Positions 33,926-43,200 of a stretch of DNA of 59,096 nucleotides are shown piece after piece (positions within the stretch are counted from its first letter, which is position 1; every line of letters starts with the position of its first letter). Both the position numbers and the translations under genes were made by a program. The DNA comes from Vannielia litorea (GTDB lineage: Bacteria > Pseudomonadota > Alphaproteobacteria > Rhodobacterales > Rhodobacteraceae): the NCBI RefSeq assembly GCF_018424695.1, contig NZ_QTNQ01000021.1, forward strand, positions 1 through 59,096. The letters run 5' to 3'. The notes beneath the pieces were generated by a model. That model did no database searches. It was not told the DNA's origin and saw only the letters and a program-made list of their open reading frames with translations.

Positions 33926-35584
33926 ATGAGTGACAAGCTGATAGATTTCCGCACCGATCCGTCGAAGTATCGCCACTGGAAAGTCGCCTACGAGGGCGAG
34001 GTGGCCCGCGTCACCATGGATGTCGACGAGAACGGCGGCCTCTTCGAGGGCTACCAGCTCAAGCTCAACAGCTACGATCTGGGCGTCGATATCGAGCTGG
34101 CCGACGTGGTGCAGCGCATGCGCTTCGAGCATCCCGAGGTGAAGGTGGTTATCATGCAGTCCGGCAAGGACCGGGTGTTCTGCGCCGGGGCCAACATTCG
34201 CATGCTCGGCGGCGCCTCCCATGCCCACAAGGTCAACTTCTGCAAGTTCACCAACGAGACCCGCAACACCTTCGAGGCCGCCGAGGCGGACTCCGGGCAA
34301 AATTGGATCGCCGCTGTGAAAGGCGCCTGCGCCGGGGGGGGCTACGAGCTGGCGCTGGCCTGCAATCACATCATGCTGACGGATGACTCCAGCTCTTCGG
34401 TCGCACTGCCCGAGGTGCCGCTGCTCGCCGTGCTCCCGGGCACCGGTGGACTCACCCGGGTGACCGACAAGCGCAAGGTCCGCCGCGATCTGGCCGACGT
34501 GTTCTGCGCCATGGAAGAAGGCGTGCGCGGCAAGCGGGCGAAGGACTGGCGGCTGGTGGATGAGGTGGTGCCGAACAGCAAGTTCGACGAGACGGTGACG
34601 GAACGCGCCGCCGAATTCGCCGCCCAAATGCCCAGCCGCGCCGAGAAGGGCATCAGCCTCGGCCCGATCGAGCGCAGCATCACCGACACCGCCGTGACCT
34701 ACACCCATGTCGAGGTGGAGCTTGATCGCACCGCACGCTCGGCCACCATCACAATCAAGGGCCCCGAAGGCGCCGCCCCGAGCGGCCCCGAAGACCTCGT
34801 GGCGCAGGGCGACCAGAGCTATCTTCTCAAGCTGGCCCGCGAGTTGGATGACGCCATTTTGCATCTGCGCCTCAACGAAATGGAGCAAGGCACCTGGACC
34901 TTCCGCACCCAGGGCGATCCCGAGGCGCTGCTGGCCCATGAGGCGGTGCTGCTGGCCAACAAGGACAACTGGCTCGCCTCCGAAACCCTCGCCTACTGGA
35001 AGCGCATCCTCAAGCGGATCGACGTGACCTCCCGCAGCCTGGTCGCCCTGGTCGAGCACGGCTCCTGCTTTGCCGGCGTCCTGGCCGAGATCCTCTGGGC
35101 CTGCGACAGGACCTACATGATGGAAGACGAGTTCGAGGGCGACAATCGCCCGCTCGCCACCATCACGCTGGCCGAAACCAACTTCGGCCAATACCCCATG
35201 GGCAACGACCTCACCCGCCTGCAAACCCGCTTCCTCGGCACCCCCGAGGCGGTGGAGGCACTGCGCGAGCACATCGGCGAGCCCATCGAGGCCGAGGAGG
35301 CCGACGCGCTGGGCCTCGTCACCTACATCCTCGATGACATCGACTGGGAAGACGAGATCCGCATCTTCATGGAAGAGCGCGCCAGCTTCTCCCCCGACGC
35401 GATGACCGGGATGGAAGCGAACCTGCGCTTCGCTGGCCCCGAAACGATGGAAACCCGCATCTTCGGCCGCCTCACCGCCTGGCAAAACTGGATCTTCCAG
35501 CGCCCCAACGCCGTCGGCCCCGAGGGTGCCCTGCAACGCTACGGCACCGGTATCCGTGGCGACTACAACATGCAACGCGTCTGA
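33926..35584 (+). CDS. boxC: BoxC, 2,3-epoxybenzoyl-CoA dihydrolase
   Basis: A 552-residue crotonase-superfamily enzyme with two enoyl-CoA-hydratase-like halves, full length for BoxC. It opens the epoxide ring of 2,3-epoxybenzoyl-CoA, giving 3,4-dehydroadipyl-CoA semialdehyde and formate. Recognisable features are VIMQSGKDRVFCAGANIRMLGG, GACAGGGYELALACNHIML and VALPEVPLLAVLPGTGGLTRV. RBS GGGAGGA precedes ATG 33926. Confidence 0.95.
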   Translation: MSDKLIDFRTDPSKYRHWKVAYEGEVARVTMDVDENGGLFEGYQLKLNSYDLGVDIELADVVQRMRFEHPEVKVVIMQSGKDRVFCAGANIRMLGGASHAHKVNFCKFTNETRNTFEAAEADSGQNWIAAVKGACAGGGYELALACNHIMLTDDSSSSVALPEVPLLAVLPGTGGLTRVTDKRKVRRDLADVFCAMEEGVRGKRAKDWRLVDEVVPNSKFDETVTERAAEFAAQMPSRAEKGISLGPIERSITDTAVTYTHVEVELDRTARSATITIKGPEGAAPSGPEDLVAQGDQSYLLKLARELDDAILHLRLNEMEQGTWTFRTQGDPEALLAHEAVLLANKDNWLASETLAYWKRILKRIDVTSRSLVALVEHGSCFAGVLAEILWACDRTYMMEDEFEGDNRPLATITLAETNFGQYPMGNDLTRLQTRFLGTPEAVEALREHIGEPIEAEEADALGLVTYILDDIDWEDEIRIFMEERASFSPDAMTGMEANLRFAGPETMETRIFGRLTAWQNWIFQRPNAVGPEGALQRYGTGIRGDYNMQRV

Positions 35585-35602
35585 CCCGCACCAACCCCGC
35601 AG

Positions 35603-35621
35603 GGTGGGCAGTCTGCCCACC
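35603..35621 (+). repeat. Intergenic stem-loop, GGGTG-family repeat
   Basis: GGTGGGCA-GTC-TGCCCACC is a perfect 8-bp stem in the boxC-boxB gap. It resembles the stem-loops at 52546, 52592 and 54400, all beginning GGGTG and not followed by a T tract, so it is more like a dispersed repeat or mRNA-processing hairpin than a terminator. Confidence 0.6.
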
Positions 35622-35638
35622 ACCCCGAGGAGGAAAAA

Positions 35639-37090
35639 ATGCTCGACCTGATCAACGTCTCCTACGACACCCAGATCCCCAACAACGTCGGCCTGTCGGA
35701 AGACAAGCGCGTGCTGAAGGCGCTGGAAAAGTGGCACCCCGGCTACATCAACTGGTGGAACGACCTGATCCCGCAGAACTTTCAGGAAAGCCTCGTTTAC
35801 CTGCGCACCGCCGTTTCGGTTGACCCGAAGGGCTGGGCCAAGTTCGACTATGTGAAGATGCCAGAATACCGCTGGGGCGTTCTGCTGGCCCCGCAGGGCG
35901 ACGAGCGCAAGATCCCCTGCGGCGAGCACGCCGGACAGCCTGCATGGCAGGAGGTGCCGGGCGAATACCGGAACATGCTCAAGCGCCTGATCGTCATCCA
36001 GGGCGACACCGAGCCGGGCAGCGTGGAGCAACAGCGCTTCCTGGGGCTCACCGCTCCCTCGCTCTACGACCTGCGCAACCTCTTCCAGGTCAACGTGGAG
36101 GAGGGCCGCCACCTCTGGGCGATGGTCTACCTGCTGTTCAAGTACTTCGGCAAAGACGGCCGCGAGGAGGCAGATGACCTGCTCCGCCGCTCTTCCGGCT
36201 CCGAAGAGGCCCCCCGGATGCTCGGCGCCTTCAACGAGGAAACGCCCGACTGGCTCTCCTTCTTCATGTTCACCTACTTCACAGACCGTGACGGCAAGAT
36301 GCAGCTGGAGTCCCTCGCCCAGTCCGGCTTCGACCCGCTCTCCCGCACCTGCCGCTTCATGCTCACCGAAGAGGCGCACCACATGTTCGTGGGCGAAACC
36401 GGCGTGGGCCGCGTGGTGCAGGCCACCTGCGAGGCGATGAAGAAGGCCGGCATCACCGACCCCTACGACATCAACAAGATCCGCGACCTTGGCGTGATCG
36501 ACCTGCCGACGATCCAGAAAAAGCTGAACCTGCACTACACCCTCTCGCTCGATCTCTTCGGGCAGGAGGTCTCGACCAATGCCGCAAACGCCTTCAACGC
36601 GGGCATCAAGGGCCGTTACATGGAGCACCGGATCGACGACGATCACCAGCTTCGCGGCGATACCTACAAGGTCTGGAACCTCGTCGACGGCAAGGTTGTG
36701 CAGCAGGAAGTGCCCGCGCTGACCGCGATCAACATGCGCCTGCGCGACGATTACGTGCGCGACGCCTCGGGTGGTGTGGGCCGCTGGAACAAGGCCATCG
36801 AGAAGATGGGCATCGAGTTCGAGCTGACCCTCCCGCACGAGAGCTTCCACCGCCAGATCGGCGTCTTCTCCGCCGCCCGCTTCGACCCGGAGGGCAACCC
36901 GCTCAGCCAGGCCGAGTACGACGCCCGCAAGGACGAGTGGCTGCCCACCAAGGCCGATGGCGACTTCATCCAGTCGCTGATGAAGCCCTGCTACGAGCCC
37001 GGCAAATACGCCAGCTGGATCGCCGCGCCGAAAGTGGGGATCGACAACAAGCCCGGCGACTTCGAATATGTGAAGCTGCACATGGCCTGA
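35639..37090 (+). CDS. boxB: BoxB, benzoyl-CoA 2,3-epoxidase oxygenase component
   Basis: A 483-residue class I di-iron oxygenase inserting oxygen into benzoyl-CoA. Helices carrying metal ligands are visible: NVEEGRHLWAMVYLL (ExxH near residues 155-158) and FMLTEEAHHMFVGE (ExxH near residues 244-248), with an additional acidic residue in the GDTEPGSVEQQRF helix. Length and N-terminus fit BoxB. RBS GAGGAGG precedes the start. It accepts electrons from BoxA, encoded after a 50-codon Cys-rich ORF. Confidence 0.96.
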   Translation: MLDLINVSYDTQIPNNVGLSEDKRVLKALEKWHPGYINWWNDLIPQNFQESLVYLRTAVSVDPKGWAKFDYVKMPEYRWGVLLAPQGDERKIPCGEHAGQPAWQEVPGEYRNMLKRLIVIQGDTEPGSVEQQRFLGLTAPSLYDLRNLFQVNVEEGRHLWAMVYLLFKYFGKDGREEADDLLRRSSGSEEAPRMLGAFNEETPDWLSFFMFTYFTDRDGKMQLESLAQSGFDPLSRTCRFMLTEEAHHMFVGETGVGRVVQATCEAMKKAGITDPYDINKIRDLGVIDLPTIQKKLNLHYTLSLDLFGQEVSTNAANAFNAGIKGRYMEHRIDDDHQLRGDTYKVWNLVDGKVVQQEVPALTAINMRLRDDYVRDASGGVGRWNKAIEKMGIEFELTLPHESFHRQIGVFSAARFDPEGNPLSQAEYDARKDEWLPTKADGDFIQSLMKPCYEPGKYASWIAAPKVGIDNKPGDFEYVKLHMA

Positions 37091-37142
37091 GGCCAACCCG
37101 GGCGGCGCCCCGCGTGCCGCCCGCCCACAGGGAGGAACCGCC

Positions 37143-37295
37143 ATGATGACCCAAAGCCAATCCCGCCCCCGCCCGCGCGCGCTGACCGCCGGCAAATGCC
37201 TCGGCTGCACCGGCTGCACCGGCGCCTGCCGCGAGGTGCTCGACCTCCTGGCCGTGCCCGAGATGGTGCTGAAGCCGAAGGGCAGGGCGGCATGA
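37143..37295 (+). CDS. Cys-rich 50-residue mini-ORF between boxB and boxA
   Basis: A 50-codon ORF with a strong RBS (GGGAGGA five bases before ATG 37143); its stop overlaps the boxA start (ATGA). The peptide has a basic N-terminus ([12 protein letters not shown]), then [11 protein letters not shown], four cysteines in CxxCxxCxxxC spacing, and a helical tail ([15 protein letters not shown]). The pattern is that of a metal or [Fe-S] ligand knot or half of a ferredoxin motif, but it is too short for a normal ferredoxin. I do not recognise a named family. Translational coupling to BoxA, which itself carries two [4Fe-4S] clusters, suggests a role in electron transfer or cluster assembly. Confidence 0.65.
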   Translation: MMTQSQSRPRPRALTAGKCLGCTGCTGACREVLDLLAVPEMVLKPKGRAA

Positions 37296-38476
37296 ACAAG
37301 CCCCTCAAGCAGCACCTCATCGACCCCGAGATCTGCATCCGCTGCTACACCTGCGAGATGACCTGCCCGATCCAGGCCATCACCCACGACGACATGAACG
37401 TCGTCGTCGATGCCGACAAATGCAACTTCTGCATGGATTGCATCCCGGTCTGCCCCACCGGCTCGATCGACGAGTGGCGGGTGGTCGAAACGCCCTATTC
37501 CCTCGACGAGCAGTTCGAGTGGACGGAGCTGCCCGAGCAGGCCGAGATCTCCGGCGGCGACGACAGCACCGAGGCGCTCGACGAGGCCATGGCCGCGCTT
37601 CTGGCCGAGGCCCACGCCGGGGCAGGGGGCAAATCTGTCGCCCCCGCCTCCGCCTCCAAGCCCTCGATCAACCTGCACACCATCGGCAAGCCGGTCACCG
37701 CCCGCGTGCAGGGCAACTACCGCCTCACCGCCGAGGGCTCCGACAGCGACGTGCGCCACATCATCCTCGACATGGCTGGCGCCCCCTTCCCGGTGCTCGA
37801 AGGCCAATCCATCGGCATCATCCCGCCCGGCACCGACGCCGAGGGCAAGCCCCACCTGCCGCGCCTCTACTCGGTCAGCAGCCCCCGCGACGGCGAGCGC
37901 CCCGGCTATGCCAACGTCTCGCTCACCGTCAAGCGCGAGCCCCACGGCGTCGGCTCCAACTACGTCTGCGATCTCTCCAAGGGCGACGAAGTGCAGGTTA
38001 CCGGCCCCTTCGGCGCCACCTTCCTGCTGCCCGATGATCCGGCGGCCCGGCTGCTGATGATCTGCACCGGCACCGGCTCCGCCCCCTTCCGCGCCTTCAC
38101 AATGCGCCGCCAGCGCATGTCGGCAGGCGCGGCGGGCGACATGGTGCTCTTCTTCGGTGCCCGCACGCCCGACAGCCTGCCCTACTTCGGCCCGCTCAAA
38201 AAGGTGCCCGACAGCCTGCTCAAAAAGCACTTCGCCTTCTCGCGCGTCGAGGGCGAAGAGAAGCAATACGTGCAAGACAGGATGCGCGCCCACGAAGACG
38301 AGGTGGCCGAGCTTCTGGCCGACCCGAACACCCATATCTATGTCTGCGGCCTGCGCGGCATGGAGGCCGGGGTGGACGAGGCGCTGGCCAATATCGCCGA
38401 AAGCATCGGCCTGCCCTGGGTCACGACGCGGGATGCCATGCGCGCCGAAGGCCGCTACCATGTGGAGACCTACTGA
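37292..38476 (+). CDS. boxA: BoxA, benzoyl-CoA epoxidase reductase component
   Basis: A 394-residue reductase that passes electrons from NADPH through FAD and two [4Fe-4S] clusters to BoxB. The N-terminal ferredoxin has [12 protein letters not shown] and [13 protein letters not shown] linker of about 80 residues follows, then a ferredoxin-NADP reductase domain ([13 protein letters not shown] for [17 protein letters not shown] and [17 protein letters not shown] for NADP). It overlaps the Cys-rich mini-ORF by four bases. Confidence 0.96.
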   Translation: MNKPLKQHLIDPEICIRCYTCEMTCPIQAITHDDMNVVVDADKCNFCMDCIPVCPTGSIDEWRVVETPYSLDEQFEWTELPEQAEISGGDDSTEALDEAMAALLAEAHAGAGGKSVAPASASKPSINLHTIGKPVTARVQGNYRLTAEGSDSDVRHIILDMAGAPFPVLEGQSIGIIPPGTDAEGKPHLPRLYSVSSPRDGERPGYANVSLTVKREPHGVGSNYVCDLSKGDEVQVTGPFGATFLLPDDPAARLLMICTGTGSAPFRAFTMRRQRMSAGAAGDMVLFFGARTPDSLPYFGPLKKVPDSLLKKHFAFSRVEGEEKQYVQDRMRAHEDEVAELLADPNTHIYVCGLRGMEAGVDEALANIAESIGLPWVTTRDAMRAEGRYHVETY

Positions 38477-38491
38477 GGAGGAGGGGACCCC

Positions 38492-39214
38492 ATGGCAACT
38501 TTCGTAATCGTTCACGGCGCATGGCACGAGGGTGCGCTGTTCGAGGAGGTCGCTGCGCCGATCCGCGCCGCCGGCCACACCGTCCACCTGCCCACGCTCG
38601 CGGGCAACGGGGCAGGGGGCAACAAGGGGGTAGGGCTGGATGACGCCATTACCTCCGTCACCGACTACTTCGCCGAGCATTCCATCACCGATGCCGTGTT
38701 GATCGGCCATTCCTACGGCGGCATGGTCATCACCGGCGCCTATGACCGCCTGCCCGAAGGCTCCGTGCGCCGCCTCGTCTACTGGTCGGCCTTCGTGCCG
38801 AACGACGGTGAGGCGCTGGATGATCTCGTCCCGCCCCAATACGTCGACCTCTTCAACCAACTCGAGGCGGAAGACGGCTCGGTTCTGCTGCCCTTCCCGG
38901 TCTGGCGCGAGGCCTTCATCAACGATGCCACGCTGGAGCAGGCGCAGGCCGCCTACGACAAGCTCAATCCGCACCCGCACAAGACCTTTCAGGATAAGAT
39001 CTCGCTGCGCAGCAACCCGGCCGAATGGCAGGTCGGCAAGAGCTATATCCACTGTCAGGAGGATGTGGCCCTGCCCGCCTCGCTCCCGTGGCACCCGCGC
39101 CTGTCCGAAAAGCTCGGCCTCTATCGCTACGTCTGGATGCCCGGCTCCCACGAGGTCTGCTTCACCAACCCCGCGCTGCTAGCTCAGAAATTCATGGAAG
39201 CGGGCCGGGATTGA
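38492..39214 (+). CDS. Alpha/beta hydrolase after boxA
   Basis: A 240-residue hydrolase with the oxyanion-hole segment FVIVHGAWHEGALF, nucleophile in LIGHSYGGMVITGAY and a C-terminal His in PGSHEVCFTNP. The sequence belongs to the EstC/PHB-depolymerase-like short alpha/beta hydrolases. It is the 15-bp-spaced neighbour of boxA. A role in aromatic acid release or lactone hydrolysis is possible; the substrate is not evident. Confidence 0.83.
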   Translation: MATFVIVHGAWHEGALFEEVAAPIRAAGHTVHLPTLAGNGAGGNKGVGLDDAITSVTDYFAEHSITDAVLIGHSYGGMVITGAYDRLPEGSVRRLVYWSAFVPNDGEALDDLVPPQYVDLFNQLEAEDGSVLLPFPVWREAFINDATLEQAQAAYDKLNPHPHKTFQDKISLRSNPAEWQVGKSYIHCQEDVALPASLPWHPRLSEKLGLYRYVWMPGSHEVCFTNPALLAQKFMEAGRD

Positions 39215-39630
39215 CCCCCTACACCCACCACATCCAAGTCGGCTGGGGCGATTGCGACCCGGCCCGCATCGCCTACACCGCACGCCTGCCGTGGTTTGCG
39301 CTGGAGGCGATCAACGGCTGGTGGGCCGATGCGCTGGGCGAGGTCGCGGGCTGGTATCACATGGAGATGGACCGGGGCACAGGCACGCCTTTCGTCTCGA
39401 TGAGCATGGATTTTCGCGCGCCGGTCACGCCCCGCCACATCCTTGACTGCGCCTGCTGGCCCACCCGGCTGGGCACCACCTCCATCACCTTCCGCGTCGA
39501 GGGGCGGCAGGCGGGCACGCTCTGTTTCGAGGGCGCGTTCACCTGCGTCTTCGTCGACAGCCCGAGTTTCACCAAGACACCACCGCCCGATGACATTCGC
39601 GCGCTGGTTGAGGCGCGAATCCCGCGCTGA
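39211..39630 (+). CDS. 4HBT-like acyl-CoA thioesterase
   Basis: A 139-residue hot-dog-fold thioesterase: VGWGDCDPARIAYTARLPWFALEAINGWW has the 4-hydroxybenzoyl-CoA thioesterase active-site segment. I choose TTG 39211, which overlaps the hydrolase stop and fits family length; no better ATG exists. Within a benzoyl-CoA pathway it may recycle CoA from dead-end aromatic thioesters. Confidence 0.78.
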   Translation: MTPYTHHIQVGWGDCDPARIAYTARLPWFALEAINGWWADALGEVAGWYHMEMDRGTGTPFVSMSMDFRAPVTPRHILDCACWPTRLGTTSITFRVEGRQAGTLCFEGAFTCVFVDSPSFTKTPPPDDIRALVEARIPR

Positions 39631-39780
39631 GACCCTTTGCCGCCTATTTCGGTACATGACACGGCTTCGCGTGAGTTCCGCGCAAATCTCCGCCGAGCGT
39701 GGTTGACATCGGCTGTGCAATTGCCACCTTAAGTGTATTGAGGGCCTCTAAGCCGCTGTATTTAAGCGCGAGTCATTTCC

Positions 39781-40218
39781 ATGAGTGCAATCCAGCTCCC
39801 GGATTTCTCTGTCGATGTGCCCGATGGCTGGGTCGATCGCTCGGTGCTCGTCTGGTCTGCGCAGGGCAGCCCGTCCTCGGTTCCGCCCAACGTCGCCATC
39901 GCCCGCGACGAGATGCGCCCTGACGAAAGCTTCCTCGACTATTGCAACCGGCAGATGCTGAGCCTCAGTTCGGCGCTCGAAGGCTTCCGCCTCATCAAGC
40001 AGGATGAAACCAACCTCTCCGGACGCCTCGCGATGGAGCTCGTGTTCACCTGGAAAACCGCCGCGGGGCGGATGAAACAGCGGCAGATTTTCCTGCCGCT
40101 CGACGCCCCCCGGATCGCCTCCTTTGCCGGAACCGCCGCCGAGGCGGAATTCGACCACGCCGACGCCACCCATTTTCAACCGATGTATGCCTCGCTCGCA
40201 ATTACCGCGGGCCAGTAA
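39781..40218 (+). CDS. Eag (DUF1795/DcrB-like) T6SS effector chaperone
   Basis: A 145-residue DUF1795 protein, the family of Eag chaperones that bind the transmembrane N-terminus of PAAR-containing Rhs effectors and load them onto VgrG. The sequence starts IQLPDFSVDVPDGWVDRSVLVW, with VPPNVAIARDEM and the C-terminal FQPMYASLAITAG strand of the fold. It lies 40 bp upstream of a prePAAR-Rhs effector, the standard order. The preceding 150 bp is more AT-rich than its surroundings and has a TTGACA at 39703, a possible -35. No obvious Shine-Dalgarno is seen. Confidence 0.85.
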   Translation: MSAIQLPDFSVDVPDGWVDRSVLVWSAQGSPSSVPPNVAIARDEMRPDESFLDYCNRQMLSLSSALEGFRLIKQDETNLSGRLAMELVFTWKTAAGRMKQRQIFLPLDAPRIASFAGTAAEAEFDHADATHFQPMYASLAITAGQ

Positions 40219-40258
40219 GTAACCGTTCCTTTCTCCGGCCCCCGGAGGGCCGCAAGTC

Positions 40259-43200
40259 ATGTCAGACGATTCGAAGCCCGCCGCACGGCTGCTCGACCAG
40301 ATCACCCATACCTCCGCGCTTGCGGGGTTCCTCGGCGGCGCCATCCTCGGGGCCATCGCCGGGGTGGCCATCGTCGCCGCCACCGTGGCCACCGGCGGCG
40401 CGGCGCTGGCCGTTGTGGCCGCCGTCGGGGCCGGTGTGGCGGCAACCGGCGGCATGGCACTTGTCGGCGGTGCGCTGGGGGCCACGTTCACAGGGCCACC
40501 CTGCGGCACCATCGCGCCGCCCTGCGCGGTGAACGTGCTGGTCAACAACCGGCCCGCCGCCCGCTCGGTGCTCGACGGCGTGCTCTGCTCCATGCATGCG
40601 CCCGGCCCGCCCAAACCCATCGCCACCGGGGCCGAACGCGTCCACATCAACATGATGCCCGCCGCGCGGCAGGATGAAACCGCCGTCTGCTCGGCCAAGA
40701 TCTCGCAGGGTTCGCCCAACGTGAAATACGGCGGCGCCTCGGTGCAGATGCTCGATATCCAGCCCGAGATTCCCGAGTGGATGACGACCACGGCACAGGT
40801 CATGGCCATCGGCGGCACCATCGTGGCCATCGGCGCGGGGGCAGCGGCGGCCTTCGTCGCGGGCGGCACCTGCGCGCTTATCGGCTTTGCCGGTGAAACC
40901 ATCGGCGCGCTGGCCTTCGGCTATGTCGGCGCCGAGGCGGGCGGCGCCATAGGCGAGCAGATCGGCGGCGAGCGCGGGCGGATCATCGGCGAGTTCGTCG
41001 GCGGCTTTGCAGGCGGCCTCTTCGGGCAGCGCCTCGGCGGGCGGATCACACGGGGCCACCCGGTGGATGTGGCCACCGGCGAGCTTTTCACCGAGGCCAC
41101 CGACTTCACCCTTCCCGGCCCGATACCTTTCGCCTTCACCCGCGCCTGGGTGTCCTCCTCCACCGAAACCGGCGCCACGGGCGACCTCGGGGCGAAATGG
41201 GCCAACGTGCTGGGCCAGCGGCTTCTGCATGTGCCCACGCTCAATGCCTTTGCCCTTCGGATGGAAGATGGCCGCATCGCCCTCTTCCATGTGCCCGAGC
41301 CGGGCAAACCTTCGGCCAACGCCATCGAACGCCTGCTGCTGGAAACCGACGGCAGCCGCCTCTGGGTCCGCGATTACAACGGCATCTCCCGGCACTTCGC
41401 CCCCGATCCCTTCACCCCGGGTGGCTTCCTGCTGTCGGGCTTCTCGGACCGGAACGAAAACCGAATCCGCATCGAGCGCGACAGGCTCGGTCTGCTGGCC
41501 CGGATGACAGGCTCGGCGGGCCACGTGCTGGAGTTCCACCACGACGACCATGGCCGCCTGACCCGGATCGACGCCCCGCACCCGACAACGGAGGGCGCGC
41601 GGATCGCGCTCATGCGGTACGGCTACGATGGCGCAGGCAATCTTGCCCATGCCACCGACGCGGAGGGCAACGCCCTGCGCTACGCTTACCTCGGCGGGCA
41701 GATGGTGGGCGAAACCCGCAAGGGCGGGCTGCACTACACCTTCGAATGGGATGAAAGCCACACCCGAGTCACCCGCACATGGGGCCGCTCCGCCTCGGGC
41801 GCGATGGACCGGCTCAACTACGCCGCCTTCACCTATGACGAGGGCCACAAGTGCACCATCGTCGCCGATGCCGAGGGGCATGAGACGCGCTATTTCCACG
41901 ATGGCGCAGGCCACGTCACGCTTGAGATCGACCCGCTGGGTCGCGAGCGGCGGATGAGCTACGACAAGGCGGGCAACCTGCTGCGCTGCGAGGAGCCCTC
42001 GGGCGCGGCTGTCGAAAACGCCTTCGACGGGGTCGGGCGGCTGCAGAAGGGCGTTACCGCCGAGGGCGTCAGCTTTTCCCAGGTGCCGCTCGACGTGCCC
42101 CCGGATGACCCGCGCTTCGGGCTGATGGCGCGCGTGTCCGAAAGCCAGTCGGGCACCACCACCTTCAGCTACGATGCGCGCGGCAACCTCATGGCCGAAA
42201 CCGGCCCCACCGGCACCGAAACCCGCTACCTGCGCGACGAGCGCGGCCTGCTGGTGGCCGTCACCGATGAGATCGGCCCGGTCTGGCGCGGGCGCTACTC
42301 CGGCAGCGGTCTGCTGGTGGCGGAAGGCCCCGACACCATGCTGCGGGTCTTCGAGCATGACAGGCTGGGCCGCGTGGTGCGGGAGCGGCACGTGGGCGGG
42401 CCTGACGTGGCCATCACCCGCGACCTGCTGGGCAACCCCTTGCTGATCGACGAGGGCGAAGGGCGGCAAACCCGGCTTGCCTATGACGCCGAGGGCAATG
42501 TGGTGCAGCACGTCACCGCCGAGGGGGCCGAAACCCGCTGGGCCTTCGACGGCATCAAGCACCCGGTCCGCCGGGTCGAGCCGACCGGGGCCACCACAAC
42601 CTATACCTACGACGCTGAGTTCCTGCCGCTGCGGGTGACCAACCCCGAGGGCGAGCACTTCGTGATGGAGTATGACCCGGCCGGGCAACTCCTGCGCAAG
42701 GTCGCCTTCGACGGCCGTGAGACGGTGCTGGAATACACCGACACCGGCGCGCTGGTTGCCTGGACAGAGGCAGGCCGTCGCACCGAGCAAAGCTGTGATC
42801 CCTGGGGTCGCCCGCTGGAGCGCCGCCTTGCCGATGGCACACGGCATCGCTTCTCCTGGGCGAAGAATGGTCAGGTCGCCAAGGCCGTCGCGCCCGGGGC
42901 GGTGGTGGCCTTCTCTTACGATGCCGCCGGGCGTGTGGTGGAAGAGGCGATCAACGGCGAGGCCACCACCCGGCGCTACGACGCCCGCGGGCGGCTCACC
43001 GCGCTGGGCCTGCCCGATGGCCGCGAGATCACCTATGAGATCACCGCCGACAACACCCCCGCCGCGCTCTCGCTCGACGGGCGCGAACTCGCCAGCTTCT
43101 CCCATGATCCGCAGGGCCGTCTCACCGGGCTTGTCGCCGGGCCGCTGCACCTGCGCCACAGCCATGATGCATCCGGCCGACTGGCCGCGCAGGAGGTGCT

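Noticed and set aside
33836..39151. 1771-codon antisense open frame across boxC, boxB and boxA
   Set aside because: It spans several confident genes and intergenic gaps on the other strand, and its sequence shows no family features.
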